Source: Mesorhizobium plurifarium (GTDB lineage Bacteria; Pseudomonadota; Alphaproteobacteria; Rhizobiales; Rhizobiaceae). From it: DNA of 64,000 nt. Positions 24,643 through 33,736 of the stretch are shown in pieces (positions within the stretch are counted from its first letter, which is position 1; the number at the start of each line of letters is the position of its first letter). The stretch is from positions 46,915 to 110,914 of the forward strand of contig CCNB01000016.1 in the NCBI GenBank assembly GCA_000824785.1. The letters are read 5' to 3'. Both the position numbers and the translations under genes were made by a program. The notes beneath the pieces are model-generated. The model saw nothing but the letters and a program-made list of their open reading frames with translations, did no database searches and was not told the origin of the DNA.

Positions 24643-25758
24643 TCACCGCAATTGTGCGGGCACGTTCCCCACGCTCTCCCGCTCCACCAGCGGGCATTCC
24701 AGCTTGGTGATGGGATAGCGGCCGCGGCCGGGCGTCGGTGGCGTTTCGAGCTGCTCGATCGCCCATTGGCCCATCGCCAGATGCGGCAGGATCGACGTCG
24801 TCAGCGGCGGGAAGAGATGGCGGGCGATCTCCTCATCGTCATAGCCGACCACGGAAATGTCCTGCGGGATATGCAGGCCGGCTTCCTTCAGTGCCTCGTA
24901 GCAGCCGATCGCGGTGCGGTCGTTCTGGCAGAAGATCGCGGTGGGTCGCTCCTCGAGCCCGAGCAGCTTGACCGTCGCGGCATAGCCGGCGCTGGCCGAC
25001 CAGTCGCCCTCGACCACCAGCTCCGGATCGAACGGGATGTCGGCGGTGGCCAAGGCACGGCGATAGCCTTTCAGCCGATCCTGCGCGGCCTGCATCCACG
25101 GTTCGCCGGTGATCGTGGCGATGCGGCGATGGCCGTGGGCGATCAGATGCCTCGTCGCGCTCTGGCCGCCCGCGATCTCGGAGGGAACCACGGCCGGGAA
25201 GGCATAGTCGGCGGTGTAGCAGTTGAGCAGGATGACCGGGATGTCGAGGCTGTAGAGGAAATCCGGCGCGGCGATCTCGCGGGTGAAGATGGTCATGTAG
25301 ATCAGCGCCGAGATGCCGCGCCTCGTCAGCGCCGAAATCGCCCGCGGTTCCATCACCGCGTCGCCCATGGTCTGCGCCACCAGAAGCACATTGCCGGCGT
25401 TCCACGAAGCCTGTCGCGCGCCCTCGATGGCGACCACCGCCTCGGGGCTGGTGGCGAGCTGGTCGACTGCGAAGCCGATGATGCCGTCCAGGCCTTCGAA
25501 CGGCGTCACCGGCGGCCTGAGCGCCGAAAAGACCGGCGGCGAATAGCCCAGCGCTCGAGCTGCCTCGATGACCCGGTCTCGGGTCTGCTGCGACAGCCTG
25601 ATACCCGGCGAATTGTTGAGCACGAACGAGACCGTCGCCTGCGAGCAGCCGGCGGCGCGCGCGATGTCGGTCATGGTGACGCGCCCCTTGGGCTTGGCGG
25701 CCGGCTTGCGGCGCCTGGAAGTCCCGGGAGGGTCGCTGAGTTCCGTCGGTTCGCTCAT
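24643..25758 (-). CDS. LacI-family transcriptional regulator
   Basis: 371-aa repressor with a basic N-terminal extension (rich in Arg, Lys and Pro), then a LacI HTH (VTMTDIARAAGCSQATVSFV) and a sugar-binding-protein-like sensor (from about residue 85). It diverges from the second CUT2 transporter at 26373-30013, separated by a 614-bp gap containing AT-rich palindromes, so it probably represses that transporter in the absence of its sugar. Confidence 0.9.
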   Translation of the reverse strand: MSEPTELSDPPGTSRRRKPAAKPKGRVTMTDIARAAGCSQATVSFVLNNSPGIRLSQQTRDRVIEAARALGYSPPVFSALRPPVTPFEGLDGIIGFAVDQLATSPEAVVAIEGARQASWNAGNVLLVAQTMGDAVMEPRAISALTRRGISALIYMTIFTREIAAPDFLYSLDIPVILLNCYTADYAFPAVVPSEIAGGQSATRHLIAHGHRRIATITGEPWMQAAQDRLKGYRRALATADIPFDPELVVEGDWSASAGYAATVKLLGLEERPTAIFCQNDRTAIGCYEALKEAGLHIPQDISVVGYDDEEIARHLFPPLTTSILPHLAMGQWAIEQLETPPTPGRGRYPITKLECPLVERESVGNVPAQLR

Positions 25759-25848
25759 GGTCGTTTCCCAAACCCAGCCGGCTCTAAAGCAAAGGCGGCG
25801 GCAACGGCAAGATGGTCGAGGTCGGCGCGTTTATCGAGATGGCGTCGA

Positions 25849-25862
25849 CTAATATATATTAG
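25849..25862. promoter_or_regulatory. 14-bp perfect palindrome in LacI-transporter gap
   Basis: CTAATATATATTAG is a perfect palindrome 91 bp upstream of the LacI gene start. CTAATA recurs at 26050-26055 and CTAATAG at 26063-26069, followed by GTTAG at 26073-26077. The rest of the gap 25759-26372 (614 bp) has no coding region that I can support on either strand. These repeated CTAAT half-sites may be the operator of the LacI protein or another regulator. Confidence 0.45.
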
Positions 25863-26372
25863 CAAGCATAACATGCAAATCACCGGCTACGACGCTTCGC
25901 GACGAAACCAGTCAGACAAGGTCAACAATGCTGACAATTCCTGTATCTTCGGCACGGCTACAGGCTTGCCGCGTTCGTTCTCCTCACTCCCGGCGTACCC
26001 TTCGACCAGCGTCTCCTCCGCTTCGAAAATACGCGTCCTCGCCTCATAACTAATACTCTTTACTAATAGCCGTTAGCGTTCTAGTGTCAACTCGTCGTCT
26101 CCGTTCGGTGGCGACAGGTGCGAGGGACGCTTGCATGAAAACCGGCGCCATTGCCGGTCTGGGCTCGGGTCCATTCTCACGAAAATGTCAGACAAATCGG
26201 ACTATTTACGAACGCCACATGAGTGTCTAGTGTCTCGACCGCGGCCGGATCGGCACCGTTCTTAAGTCGGCGGACCTTTGCGCCGCACCCTTGAGGAGGA
26301 GGGTTGTCCGGGCCGCAGCCGAGACATCGGCGACGAGTTCTACAAGGCAAGTTCTACAAGGGAGGTTGAACT

Positions 26373-27335
26373 ATGAAATCCATGATCCGTAATGCATCTG
26401 TCGCCGCGGCGGCCCTGCTCATCGGGCTTGCGGCCACGGCGGTTACCCGCGCGGACGACAAGCCGACGCTGGCTTTTGTCGTCAACGGCGCGTCAGACTT
26501 CTGGAAGGCGGCGGAAGCCGGCGTGAAGAAGGCGCAGGCCGAATTGCCCGACTATAATCTCGAGCTCAAATATCCGGAGCAATCCTCGGTCGCCATCCAG
26601 CAGCGGCTGATGGACGATCTGGTGACGGCAGGCGTCAAGGGCATCATGGTCTCGGCCGTCGATCCCAAGACCTCGACCGACGGGCTGAACAAGATCGCGT
26701 CGGAAACCGCGCTGTTCACCACCGACTCCGATGCGCCGCAGACCAAGCGCGTCGCCTATATCGGCTCGTCCAACGTCGATGCCGGCAAGCAGGCGGCCGA
26801 GATCGCCAAGAAGGCGATGCCCAACGGCGGCAAATGCCTGGGCTTCGTCGGCCTGCTCGGCGCCGACAACGCCAAGGAGCGCATCCAGGGCATGAAGGAC
26901 GGGCTCGCCGGCAGCAAGATCGAGCTGGTCGACGTGCGCGGCGACGACATCGACCAGGCGCGCGCCAAGAAGAATGTCGAGGACGCGCTGGTCGCCAGCC
27001 CCGACATCACCTGCATGGTCGGCTTCTACTCCTACAACACGCCGCGCATCTATGAAGCGCTGCGCGACGCCGGCAAGCTCGGCCAGATCACCGTTGTCGG
27101 CTTCGACGACGATCCGATCACGCTGGGCGGCGTCAAGGAAGGCACCGTCGCCGCCACCGTGGTGCAGCAGCCGTTCGAATGGGCCTATCAGGGCATGAAG
27201 CTGATGGCCGCCTACCTCAAGGGCGACAAGTCGGGCATCCCGGCCAACAACCTGATCATCATCCCGACCAAGATCATCGGCAAGGATGACGTCGACGCCT
27301 ACGCCGCCAACCTCAAGGCGATGGCGGGCAAGTAA
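26373..27335 (+). CDS. CUT2 ABC transporter sugar-binding protein
   Basis: 320-aa periplasmic binding protein with a Sec signal peptide (about residues 1-27, ending TRADDKP). The type I binding fold shows TLAFVVNGASDFWKAAEAGV at the start and VVGFDDDPITLGGVKEGTV near residue 245, as in ribose/allose/xylose binding proteins. It heads an operon with a double-domain ATPase and a permease. The sugar cannot be named from the sequence. It is a different subtype from the protein at 13360. Confidence 0.88.
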   Translation: MKSMIRNASVAAAALLIGLAATAVTRADDKPTLAFVVNGASDFWKAAEAGVKKAQAELPDYNLELKYPEQSSVAIQQRLMDDLVTAGVKGIMVSAVDPKTSTDGLNKIASETALFTTDSDAPQTKRVAYIGSSNVDAGKQAAEIAKKAMPNGGKCLGFVGLLGADNAKERIQGMKDGLAGSKIELVDVRGDDIDQARAKKNVEDALVASPDITCMVGFYSYNTPRIYEALRDAGKLGQITVVGFDDDPITLGGVKEGTVAATVVQQPFEWAYQGMKLMAAYLKGDKSGIPANNLIIIPTKIIGKDDVDAYAANLKAMAGK

Positions 27336-27349
27336 GCCCGGCACAGTTG

Positions 27350-27410
27350 CGCCGGCTCGAGGTTTGCCTTGAGCCGGCGTTCGTATTGACGGGCCGGCCA
27401 AGGCCCGTCA
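27350..27410 (+). terminator. Two hairpins between binding-protein and ATPase genes
   Basis: CGCCGGCTC (27350-27358) pairs with GAGCCGGCG (27371-27379), and TGACGGGCC (27387-27395) pairs with GGCCCGTCA (27402-27410). Neither has a T-run. They likely stabilise the binding-protein mRNA or reduce read-through into the ATPase gene, fitting the need for excess binding protein. Confidence 0.6.
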
Positions 27411-27455
27411 GTCTGTGGCCACCGGCTGTTGCCCCGTGCGGTAAACTTAGGCGCG

Positions 27456-29021
27456 ATGACCTCTACCGACACCACTCACCCAGACGCCGCTCCCTTCCTG
27501 AGCCTTGAGGCCGTGCGCAAGACCTATCCGGGCGTTGTCGCGCTGGACAGGTTCTCGATGGAGGTCAGGCCCGGAGAGGTCATCGGCCTTGTCGGCGAAA
27601 ACGGGGCCGGCAAATCGACGCTGATGAAGATCCTCGGCGGCGTGACGCGGCCGGACAGCGGCACCATCACCGTCGATGGCGCGGCGCATGACGGGCTGAC
27701 CGTCGAGCAGAGCATCGGCTCCGGCATCGCCTTCGTGCATCAGGAACTGAACCTCTTCGAAAACCTCGATGTCGCCGCCAACATCTTCTTCGGCCGCGAG
27801 CCGCTTCGCGCCGGGCCGCTGAAGTTGGTCGACCGCGCCAGGCTGCGCGAGATGGTGGCGCCGCTGCTGAAGCGCGTCGGCGCCAATTTCTCGGCCGATG
27901 CGCCCGTTGCATCGCTGTCGCTCGCCCAGCAGCAGATGGTCGAGATCGCCAAGGCGTTATCGATCAAGGCTCGCCTTGTCATCCTCGACGAGCCGACCTC
28001 CAGCCTGCCGATTGCCGAGACCGAAAAGCTGCTCGACGTCATCAAGGGCCTGAAGGCCGAAGGCATCAGCGTCATCTTCATCTCGCACAGGTTGCATGAG
28101 ATCGAGCGCGTCGCCGACCGTGTCGTGGTGCTGCGCGACGGCACGCTGGCCGGCACGCTGGCGAAGGTTGAGATCAACCACGACGAGATGGTCAGGCTGA
28201 TGATCGGCCGCATGCTGAAGGAGCGCGAGAAGGCCGGCGAAGCCGCCCGCGCGCCGGGCAGCGTCGCCCTGTCGGCCGACGCGATCCGCACCAGCACCTA
28301 TCCGGACAGGCCGGTCAGCCTCGAATTGAGGCGCGCGGAGATCCTCGGCCTCGCCGGCCTGGTCGGCTCCGGCCGCACGGAGCTCGCCCGCGTGCTGTTC
28401 GGCGTCGACGAGCGGTTGGCCGGCAGCGTCACGCTCGACGGCAAGCCGCTCGATGTCGGTTCGGCCGCCGACGCGGTGGCGAACGGCATCTTCCTCGTGC
28501 CGGAGGATCGCAAGCTCACCGGCATATTGCTCGATCTCTCGATCGCGCAGAACATTACGCTGCCCAACCTGCCGGCGCATGCCAGGCGCTCGCTGGTCTC
28601 CACCGGCGCCGAGCTGGCGACGGCGGAAAAGCAGAAGAAGAACCTCGGCATCAAGGCGCCGTCGGTCTTGACCCGCACCGGCACGCTGTCGGGCGGCAAC
28701 CAGCAGAAGGTGGTTCTGGCCAAATGGCTGGCGATGAACCCCAAGGTGATGATCCTGGACGAGCCGACGCGCGGCATCGACATCGGCGCCAAGGCAGAGA
28801 TCTACGGGCTGATGCGGGCGCTGGCCGATGCCGGCGTCGCCGTGCTGATGATCTCCAGCGACATGGAAGAGGTGATCGGCGTGTCGGACCGCATCGCGGT
28901 CATGCATGAGGGGCAGATCTCCGGCATCCTCGACAAAGACGATTTCAGCCAGGAGAACGTGCTCTTGCTGGCGGTCGGCAAGAAGCCGAAATCGCTGCAA
29001 GCGGCGGGAGGAGTTGAATGA
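27456..29021 (+). CDS. CUT2 ABC transporter ATPase, two domains
   Basis: 521-aa RbsA-like ATPase. The first domain has Walker A GENGAGKST, a degenerate signature LSLAQQQM and Walker B VILDEPTSS. The second has lost a normal Walker A (GLVGSGRTE) but has the signature LSGGNQQK and DEPTRGIDIGAKAE. This is the usual asymmetric pattern of RbsA-type proteins. The ATG at 27456 is chosen; upstream codons lack family similarity. The permease start overlaps its stop by 4 bp (ATGA). Confidence 0.93.
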   Translation: MTSTDTTHPDAAPFLSLEAVRKTYPGVVALDRFSMEVRPGEVIGLVGENGAGKSTLMKILGGVTRPDSGTITVDGAAHDGLTVEQSIGSGIAFVHQELNLFENLDVAANIFFGREPLRAGPLKLVDRARLREMVAPLLKRVGANFSADAPVASLSLAQQQMVEIAKALSIKARLVILDEPTSSLPIAETEKLLDVIKGLKAEGISVIFISHRLHEIERVADRVVVLRDGTLAGTLAKVEINHDEMVRLMIGRMLKEREKAGEAARAPGSVALSADAIRTSTYPDRPVSLELRRAEILGLAGLVGSGRTELARVLFGVDERLAGSVTLDGKPLDVGSAADAVANGIFLVPEDRKLTGILLDLSIAQNITLPNLPAHARRSLVSTGAELATAEKQKKNLGIKAPSVLTRTGTLSGGNQQKVVLAKWLAMNPKVMILDEPTRGIDIGAKAEIYGLMRALADAGVAVLMISSDMEEVIGVSDRIAVMHEGQISGILDKDDFSQENVLLLAVGKKPKSLQAAGGVE

Positions 29022-30013
29022 GCAAGAAGGATCTCGGCCTGCTGATCCTGATCCTGGTGGTCGGCGCGGTGGTGACGGCCATCAATCCGCGCTTCCTGTC
29101 GACGATCAACCTCGCCAACACGTCCAACCTCGTCGCGCTGTTCGGCATCCTGTCGATCGGCCAGGCCTTCGTCATCATCACTGGCGGCATCGAATTGTCG
29201 GTCGGCTCGCTGATTGCGCTTCTCGGCACGCTGTTCATCGATTTCATCGCGGTGCGCGAGCTGGACTGGCCGCTGGCCTTCGTGGTGATCATCGCGCTCG
29301 GCGCCGTCATCGGCTTCGTGCATGGCTGGCTGATCACGCGGCTGAAACTGCAGCCCTTCGTGGTGACGCTGTGCGGCCTGCTCATCTATCGCGGCGTGGC
29401 GCGTTTCTACACCGCCGACGGCACGGCGGGCTTCGCCTTCGGTCAGAATTTCCCGACGCTCGAATTCCTGACCGCCGGCCGGTCGGGCGGCTTGCCGAAC
29501 TCCTTCATCGCGCTGATCGTCATCGCCATCGTCATGTGGGTGGTGCTGCATCGCTCGGTGTTCGGCCGCTATCTCTACGCCATCGGCAAGAACGAGGAAG
29601 CGGCGAAATATTCCGGCATCCGCACCGGCCGGATCATCATCGCGGCCTATGTCATCTGCGGCGTGCTGACGGCGCTGTCGGCGATCTACTTCGCCATGTA
29701 CACGCGCTCGATCTCGCCGGCCAGCCACGGCCAGTTCTACGAGCTCTATGCCATCGCCGCGGCGGTGCTCGGCGGCTTCTCGCTACGCGGCGGCGAGGGC
29801 TCGCTGGTCGGCGTTGTCCTCGGCACCGTGCTGCTGCAGGAGCTGCAGAACCTCGTCAACCTGCTCGGCATTCCCTCATCGCTCAACTTCGCGGTGATGG
29901 GCGGCGTGATCCTGATCGGCGTGCTGGTCGACCAGCAATGGGGCGTCTTCCGCGCCCGGCGCCGGATGATGGAAGCAACGCGCCAAAACGTTGCAGGCGC
30001 GCCCGCGGAGTAG
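29018..30013 (+). CDS. CUT2 ABC transporter permease
   Basis: 331-aa membrane protein with about nine hydrophobic segments. It has the signature region ITGGIELSVGSLIAL and, near the end, LGGFSLRGGEGSLVGVVLG, as in RbsC. It forms the membrane channel with the preceding ATPase, to which it is translationally coupled through an ATGA overlap. Confidence 0.92.
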   Translation: MSKKDLGLLILILVVGAVVTAINPRFLSTINLANTSNLVALFGILSIGQAFVIITGGIELSVGSLIALLGTLFIDFIAVRELDWPLAFVVIIALGAVIGFVHGWLITRLKLQPFVVTLCGLLIYRGVARFYTADGTAGFAFGQNFPTLEFLTAGRSGGLPNSFIALIVIAIVMWVVLHRSVFGRYLYAIGKNEEAAKYSGIRTGRIIIAAYVICGVLTALSAIYFAMYTRSISPASHGQFYELYAIAAAVLGGFSLRGGEGSLVGVVLGTVLLQELQNLVNLLGIPSSLNFAVMGGVILIGVLVDQQWGVFRARRRMMEATRQNVAGAPAE

Positions 30014-30027
30014 CTTCGCTTTTTAGC

Positions 30028-30128
30028 GCATGTCGCCCAGAAGTGTGCAGCGGTTCTGGGGCAACGACATGCATCAAAACAAAAGACCTGAAGCGCGTCG
30101 CCTGAATCCGTTTCGGCGCGACGCGCTT
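30028..30128. repeat. Intergenic mosaic repeat (ATGCATGTCG type), copy 1
   Basis: The first half (30028-30080) carries GCATGTCG and CGACATGC as inverted arms around CGGTTCTGG. The second half has perfect 11-bp arms AAGCGCGTCGC (30091-30101) and GCGACGCGCTT (30118-30128). The first half recurs in reverse at 46128-46180 and degenerately near 36377-36451. It fills the gap 30014-30303, which has no gene. Confidence 0.75.
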
Positions 30129-30303
30129 TAGGCTCACGGTTCCTATTGGATCGATGCTCGTGGTGAAGCCGCCGGGCAGCCCGGGATTCACGAGCGGATT
30201 GCAACAACGCGTGAAGCGGAAAACTGCCCTTGTCGCAGAATTGGGGCTGGGCTAAGCAATTGGTATCAGAGGGTTCCAAGAACAAAATACGGGAGACACT
30301 ACT

Positions 30304-31146
30304 GTGACATCATCACGTTGGATCGCGCTCGCAGCGCTGGCGTTGACTTGCTCGACCCCGGCAATGGCCAAGGACTGGAAGACCGTCACCGTCGCGATGG
30401 AGGGCTCCTACGCCCCCTGGAACCAGACGGACGCCAGCGGCAAGATCGTCGGCTTCGAGGTGGACATCCTCAACGACGTCTGCGCCCGCGCCAAGCTCGA
30501 ATGCAACATCGTGGCCCAGGACTGGGACGGCGTCATTCCCGGTCTCACCGCGGGCAAGTTCGACATCGTCATGGACGGCATGTCGATCACCGAAGAGCGC
30601 ATGAAGACGATCGACTTCTCGATCCCCTATGCCTCTTCGCCGGTAGCTTTCCTTGCGGACAAGAACGGCCCGCTGGCCAACCTGTCCAACAAAGGCAAGA
30701 TGATCGACCTGTCGAAGGACGACGCCGAATCCAAGGCGGCGCTCGACACGCTGCGCAAGGAGCTCACCGGCAAGAATCTCGGCCTGCAGGTCTCGACCAC
30801 GGAGGCGACCTTCGCCGACAAGTATCTCAAGGATGTCGCCAACGTCCATGAATACAAGACCACCGACGAGCACGATCTCGACCTGATGGCGGGCCGCATC
30901 GACGTGGCCTTCGCCGACACCACCTACTTCCTCGGCACGCTGGCCAAGCCCGACGCCAAGGACCTGGAATTCGTCGGGCCGCAATTCAAGGGTGGTCCGA
31001 TCCTCGGACCGGGCATCGGCGCGGCCTTCCGCAAGACCGACAAGGATCTGCAGGACATCTACAACAAGGCGCTCAAGGCGGCGCTCGACGACGGCTCGGT
31101 GTCGAAATACTCCCTGCAGTGGTTCAAGATCGACATTACCAAGTGA
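30304..31146 (+). CDS. Polar amino acid ABC transporter substrate-binding protein
   Basis: 280-aa periplasmic binding protein of the His/Lys/Arg/octopine type (SBP family 3). Signal peptide to about residue 22 (ending PAMAKD). The mature part has VAMEGSYAPWNQTDASGKIV, GFEVDILNDVC and a conserved DIVMDGMSITEERMK. The GTG start at 30304 follows GGGAGAC. It heads the permease-permease-ATPase operon. A basic amino acid or opine is likely; the ligand is not determinable. Confidence 0.9.
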   Translation: MTSSRWIALAALALTCSTPAMAKDWKTVTVAMEGSYAPWNQTDASGKIVGFEVDILNDVCARAKLECNIVAQDWDGVIPGLTAGKFDIVMDGMSITEERMKTIDFSIPYASSPVAFLADKNGPLANLSNKGKMIDLSKDDAESKAALDTLRKELTGKNLGLQVSTTEATFADKYLKDVANVHEYKTTDEHDLDLMAGRIDVAFADTTYFLGTLAKPDAKDLEFVGPQFKGGPILGPGIGAAFRKTDKDLQDIYNKALKAALDDGSVSKYSLQWFKIDITK

Positions 31147-31152
31147 TGTCGC

Positions 31153-31180
31153 AACGGGAGCAGCCAAGGCTGCTCCCGTT
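31153..31180 (+). terminator. Intrinsic terminator after the amino-acid-binding protein gene
   Basis: AACGGGAGCAGCC and GGCTGCTCCCGTT form a perfect 13-bp stem with a 2-nt AA spacer, followed by TTTT. It is inside the operon, 6 bp after the binding-protein stop, so most transcripts should stop here and a minority continue to the permeases. Confidence 0.85.
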
Positions 31181-31232
31181 TTGCATTGAACAACCGTCGA
31201 TGCATATCTCTCGGCGTCCGCAGGAGCCGTAA

Positions 31233-31979
31233 GTGGAGTTTCTCAACGATCTCAAGGACCAGGTGTCGACGGCCTATGAGCTGTTGGCCGCCGGCTGGGG
31301 CGTGCAACTGCTCTGGGGCATTGGCTGGACGCTCGCCGTCACCGTCGTCTCGATGCTGATCGGCGCGATACTGGGGTCCTTGGTGGCGGCGGCCAAGCTT
31401 TCGCATCGCGGCGGGCTGAAGTTCATCGGCGAGAGCTACACCACGGTCTTCCGCGGCGAACCGGAACTTCTGATCATCTACCTGTTCTACTATGGCGGCA
31501 CGCAGGTGCTGACCGGCGTGGCGAGGTCGACCGGATCGATCGGCTCGACCGACATCTTGAACATGCCGAGCTTCCTCGGCGGCGTGCTCGCGGTCGGCAT
31601 CATTTCCGGCGCCTACCAGGCCGAAGTCTTTCGCGGGTCGTTCCTGGCCATCCACCGCGGCGAGCTGGAAGCGGCCCGCGCCTACGGCATGTCGGCCTGG
31701 CTGCGGTTTCGCCTCGTGATCATGCCGCAGGTCCTGCGCCTCGCGGTGCCGGGGCTGGGCAATGTCTGGCAATTGACCATCAAGGATTCGGCGCTGATCT
31801 CGGTCACGGGCGTCGCCGAACTGATGCTCACCGCCAACAAGGCGGCGCGCTCGACGCATCATTCGCTGCTTTTCTACACGCTCGCCGGCATCCTTTACCT
31901 GGTGATGACCTCGGTCTCGACGCCGATTTTCGAAAAGGCCGAGCGTTACACCTCACGCAGTTTCACGCGGCCGAAGTGA
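31233..31979 (+). CDS. Polar amino acid ABC transporter permease 1
   Basis: 248-aa HisQ/M-family permease with about five membrane spans. The EAA-loop region is GELEAARAYGMSAWLRFRLV. The N-terminal GIGWTLAVTVVSMLIGAILG and FRGEPELLIIYLFYYGG are typical. The GTG start at 31233 follows CAGGAGCC. It pairs with the second permease, which starts 3 bp after its stop. Confidence 0.9.
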   Translation: MEFLNDLKDQVSTAYELLAAGWGVQLLWGIGWTLAVTVVSMLIGAILGSLVAAAKLSHRGGLKFIGESYTTVFRGEPELLIIYLFYYGGTQVLTGVARSTGSIGSTDILNMPSFLGGVLAVGIISGAYQAEVFRGSFLAIHRGELEAARAYGMSAWLRFRLVIMPQVLRLAVPGLGNVWQLTIKDSALISVTGVAELMLTANKAARSTHHSLLFYTLAGILYLVMTSVSTPIFEKAERYTSRSFTRPK

Positions 31980-31982
31980 GGG

Positions 31983-32720
31983 GTGGCGGTGGATTTTGAT
32001 TTCTACCTTTCCACCATGTGGAGCGTGCTCAAGGCGCTGCCGCTGACGCTTGAGATCTGGTTCTTCGGCATCGCCTTCGGGCTCGTCATCGCCACCGGCC
32101 TGACCTGGCTGCGGGCTTCCGGCTACAAATTGGGCGAATATTTCACCCGCGCCTATGTCTTCGTCTTCCGCGGCTCGCCGCTCCTGGTGCAGCTCTATCT
32201 GATCTATTTCGGGCTCTCCCAGTTCGATTTCGTCCGCCACAGCCCGATCCTGTGGCCGATCCTGCGCGATCCGATGTATTGCACGATCGTCGCCATGGCC
32301 TTGAACACGGCCGCCTATGAGAGCGAGATCTTCCGCGGCGCGCTGCGGGCGGTGCCCGTCGGCCAGATCGAGGCGGCCAAGGCGTTCGGCATGTCGGCTT
32401 TCACCCGCTTCCGCCTCGTCACGCTGCCGATCGCGCTGCGTCTGGCCTTGCCGGCCTATTCGACTGAAATCATCCTGATGACCAAGGCGACCGCGCTCGC
32501 CTCCGTCGTCACCATCATGGAGATGATGGGAACGGCGCAGAAGATCCAGCACGACACGTTCCGGCCGATCGAGGTGCTGACCTGCGCCGGGGTGATCTAC
32601 CTGCTGCTCAATCTGTCGATCGCGCGGCTGTTCGCCTGGGTCGAATACCGGCTTTCGCCGCATCTGCGCCCGCCGCCCGAGCAGAGCCAGCTGGTCAAAC
32701 CCATCCCGGAGGTGTTGTGA
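31983..32720 (+). CDS. Polar amino acid ABC transporter permease 2
   Basis: 245-aa HisQ/M-family permease. The EAA loop is GQIEAAKAFGMSAFTRFRLV and FRGSPLLVQLYLIYFGLSQF is the conserved upstream segment. GTG starts at 31983 or 31989 are both possible. Its stop codon overlaps the start region of the ATPase gene (32717-32720), implying coupling. Confidence 0.9.
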   Translation: MAVDFDFYLSTMWSVLKALPLTLEIWFFGIAFGLVIATGLTWLRASGYKLGEYFTRAYVFVFRGSPLLVQLYLIYFGLSQFDFVRHSPILWPILRDPMYCTIVAMALNTAAYESEIFRGALRAVPVGQIEAAKAFGMSAFTRFRLVTLPIALRLALPAYSTEIILMTKATALASVVTIMEMMGTAQKIQHDTFRPIEVLTCAGVIYLLLNLSIARLFAWVEYRLSPHLRPPPEQSQLVKPIPEVL

Positions 32721-33535
32721 TGTCGGCAAATGTCGCCGCTGCCTCGAAAGCAGCACCGTCCTCCGGCGAGACGCCCGCCATCAGCGTCAAGGACCTGCGC
32801 AAGTGCTTCGGCGACCATGAGGTCCTCAAGGGCATTTCGCTCGAGGCGCACAAGGGCGATGTCATCTCGATCCTGGGCTCCTCGGGGTCCGGCAAGAGCA
32901 CATTGCTGCGCTGCATCAACCTCCTGGAAATCCCGGACTCCGGCGAGGTGCGCGTCGATGGCGAGCTCATCAAGATGAAGCAGGGGCGGGACGGCCATCA
33001 AATCCCGGCCGATACCCGCCAGGTGGAGCGAATCCGCGCCAACCTCGCCATGGTTTTCCAGAGCTTCAATCTCTGGTCGCACATGACCGTGCTGGAAAAC
33101 CTCGTCGCCGCGCCGACGCATGTGCTCAAGCGCCCGCGCGCGGAGTGCCTGGAGCAGGCCGAGGCGTTGCTGAAGCGCGTCGGCATATGGGAACGCCGCA
33201 ACTACTATCCGCCGCATATGTCCGGCGGCCAGCAGCAGCGCGCGGCAATCGCCCGCGCCCTGGCGATGAACCCCAAGGTGATGCTGTTCGACGAGCCGAC
33301 ATCGGCGCTCGATCCGGAACTGGTCGGCGAGGTGCTGCGCGTCATGCGCTCGCTCGCCGAGGAAGGGCGCACCATGCTGGTCGTGACCCACGAAATGGGC
33401 TTCGCCCGCGACGTGTCGAGCAAGGTGATGTTCCTGCACAAGGGCGAGGTGGATTCGGTCGGCGAACCGAAGGAAATGTTCGCCAGGCCGCCGACGCCGC
33501 AGTTCAAGCAGTTCATCGCCAACTTCAACAAGTGA
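32720..33535 (+). CDS. Polar amino acid ABC transporter ATPase
   Basis: 271-aa ATPase of the HisP/GlnQ type. Walker A GSSGSGKST, Q-loop MVFQSFNLWSHMTVLEN, signature MSGGQQQR, Walker B VMLFDEPTSALDPELVG and switch VTHEM are all present. ATG at 32720 with GGAGG at 32708-32712; a GTG just upstream is possible. Last gene of the operon; a 12-bp hairpin repeat follows. Confidence 0.93.
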   Translation: MSANVAAASKAAPSSGETPAISVKDLRKCFGDHEVLKGISLEAHKGDVISILGSSGSGKSTLLRCINLLEIPDSGEVRVDGELIKMKQGRDGHQIPADTRQVERIRANLAMVFQSFNLWSHMTVLENLVAAPTHVLKRPRAECLEQAEALLKRVGIWERRNYYPPHMSGGQQQRAAIARALAMNPKVMLFDEPTSALDPELVGEVLRVMRSLAEEGRTMLVVTHEMGFARDVSSKVMFLHKGEVDSVGEPKEMFARPPTPQFKQFIANFNK

Positions 33536-33543
33536 AGCGCCTT

Positions 33544-33730
33544 CCACCTTCTCCCCTTGTGGGAGAAGGTGGATCGGCGCGAAGCGCCGAGACGGATGAG
33601 GGGTGCTCCAGCTTGGCAATGGCGTCGCCTGGCAGCACCGCTGTGCCCAACCGCCAGCGCTTCATTCCTTCCAGCACCCTCATCCGGCCGCTTCGCGGCC
33701 ACCTTCTGCCACAAGGGGGAGAAGGGGAGG
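33544..33730. repeat. CTCCCC-type repeat pair with terminator-like hairpin
   Basis: CCACCTTCTCCC-CTTGT-GGGAGAAGGTGG (33544-33572) is a perfect 12-bp hairpin 8 bp after the ATPase stop. An inverse-oriented related module, with CGGCCGCTTCGCGGCC and an imperfect CTTCTGCC/GGGGGAGAAGG stem, ends near 33730. The family recurs at 38854-38957, 51420-51670, 61992-62052 and 63143-63275. It fills the gap before phnN. Confidence 0.75.
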
Positions 33731-33736
33731 TTGCGC

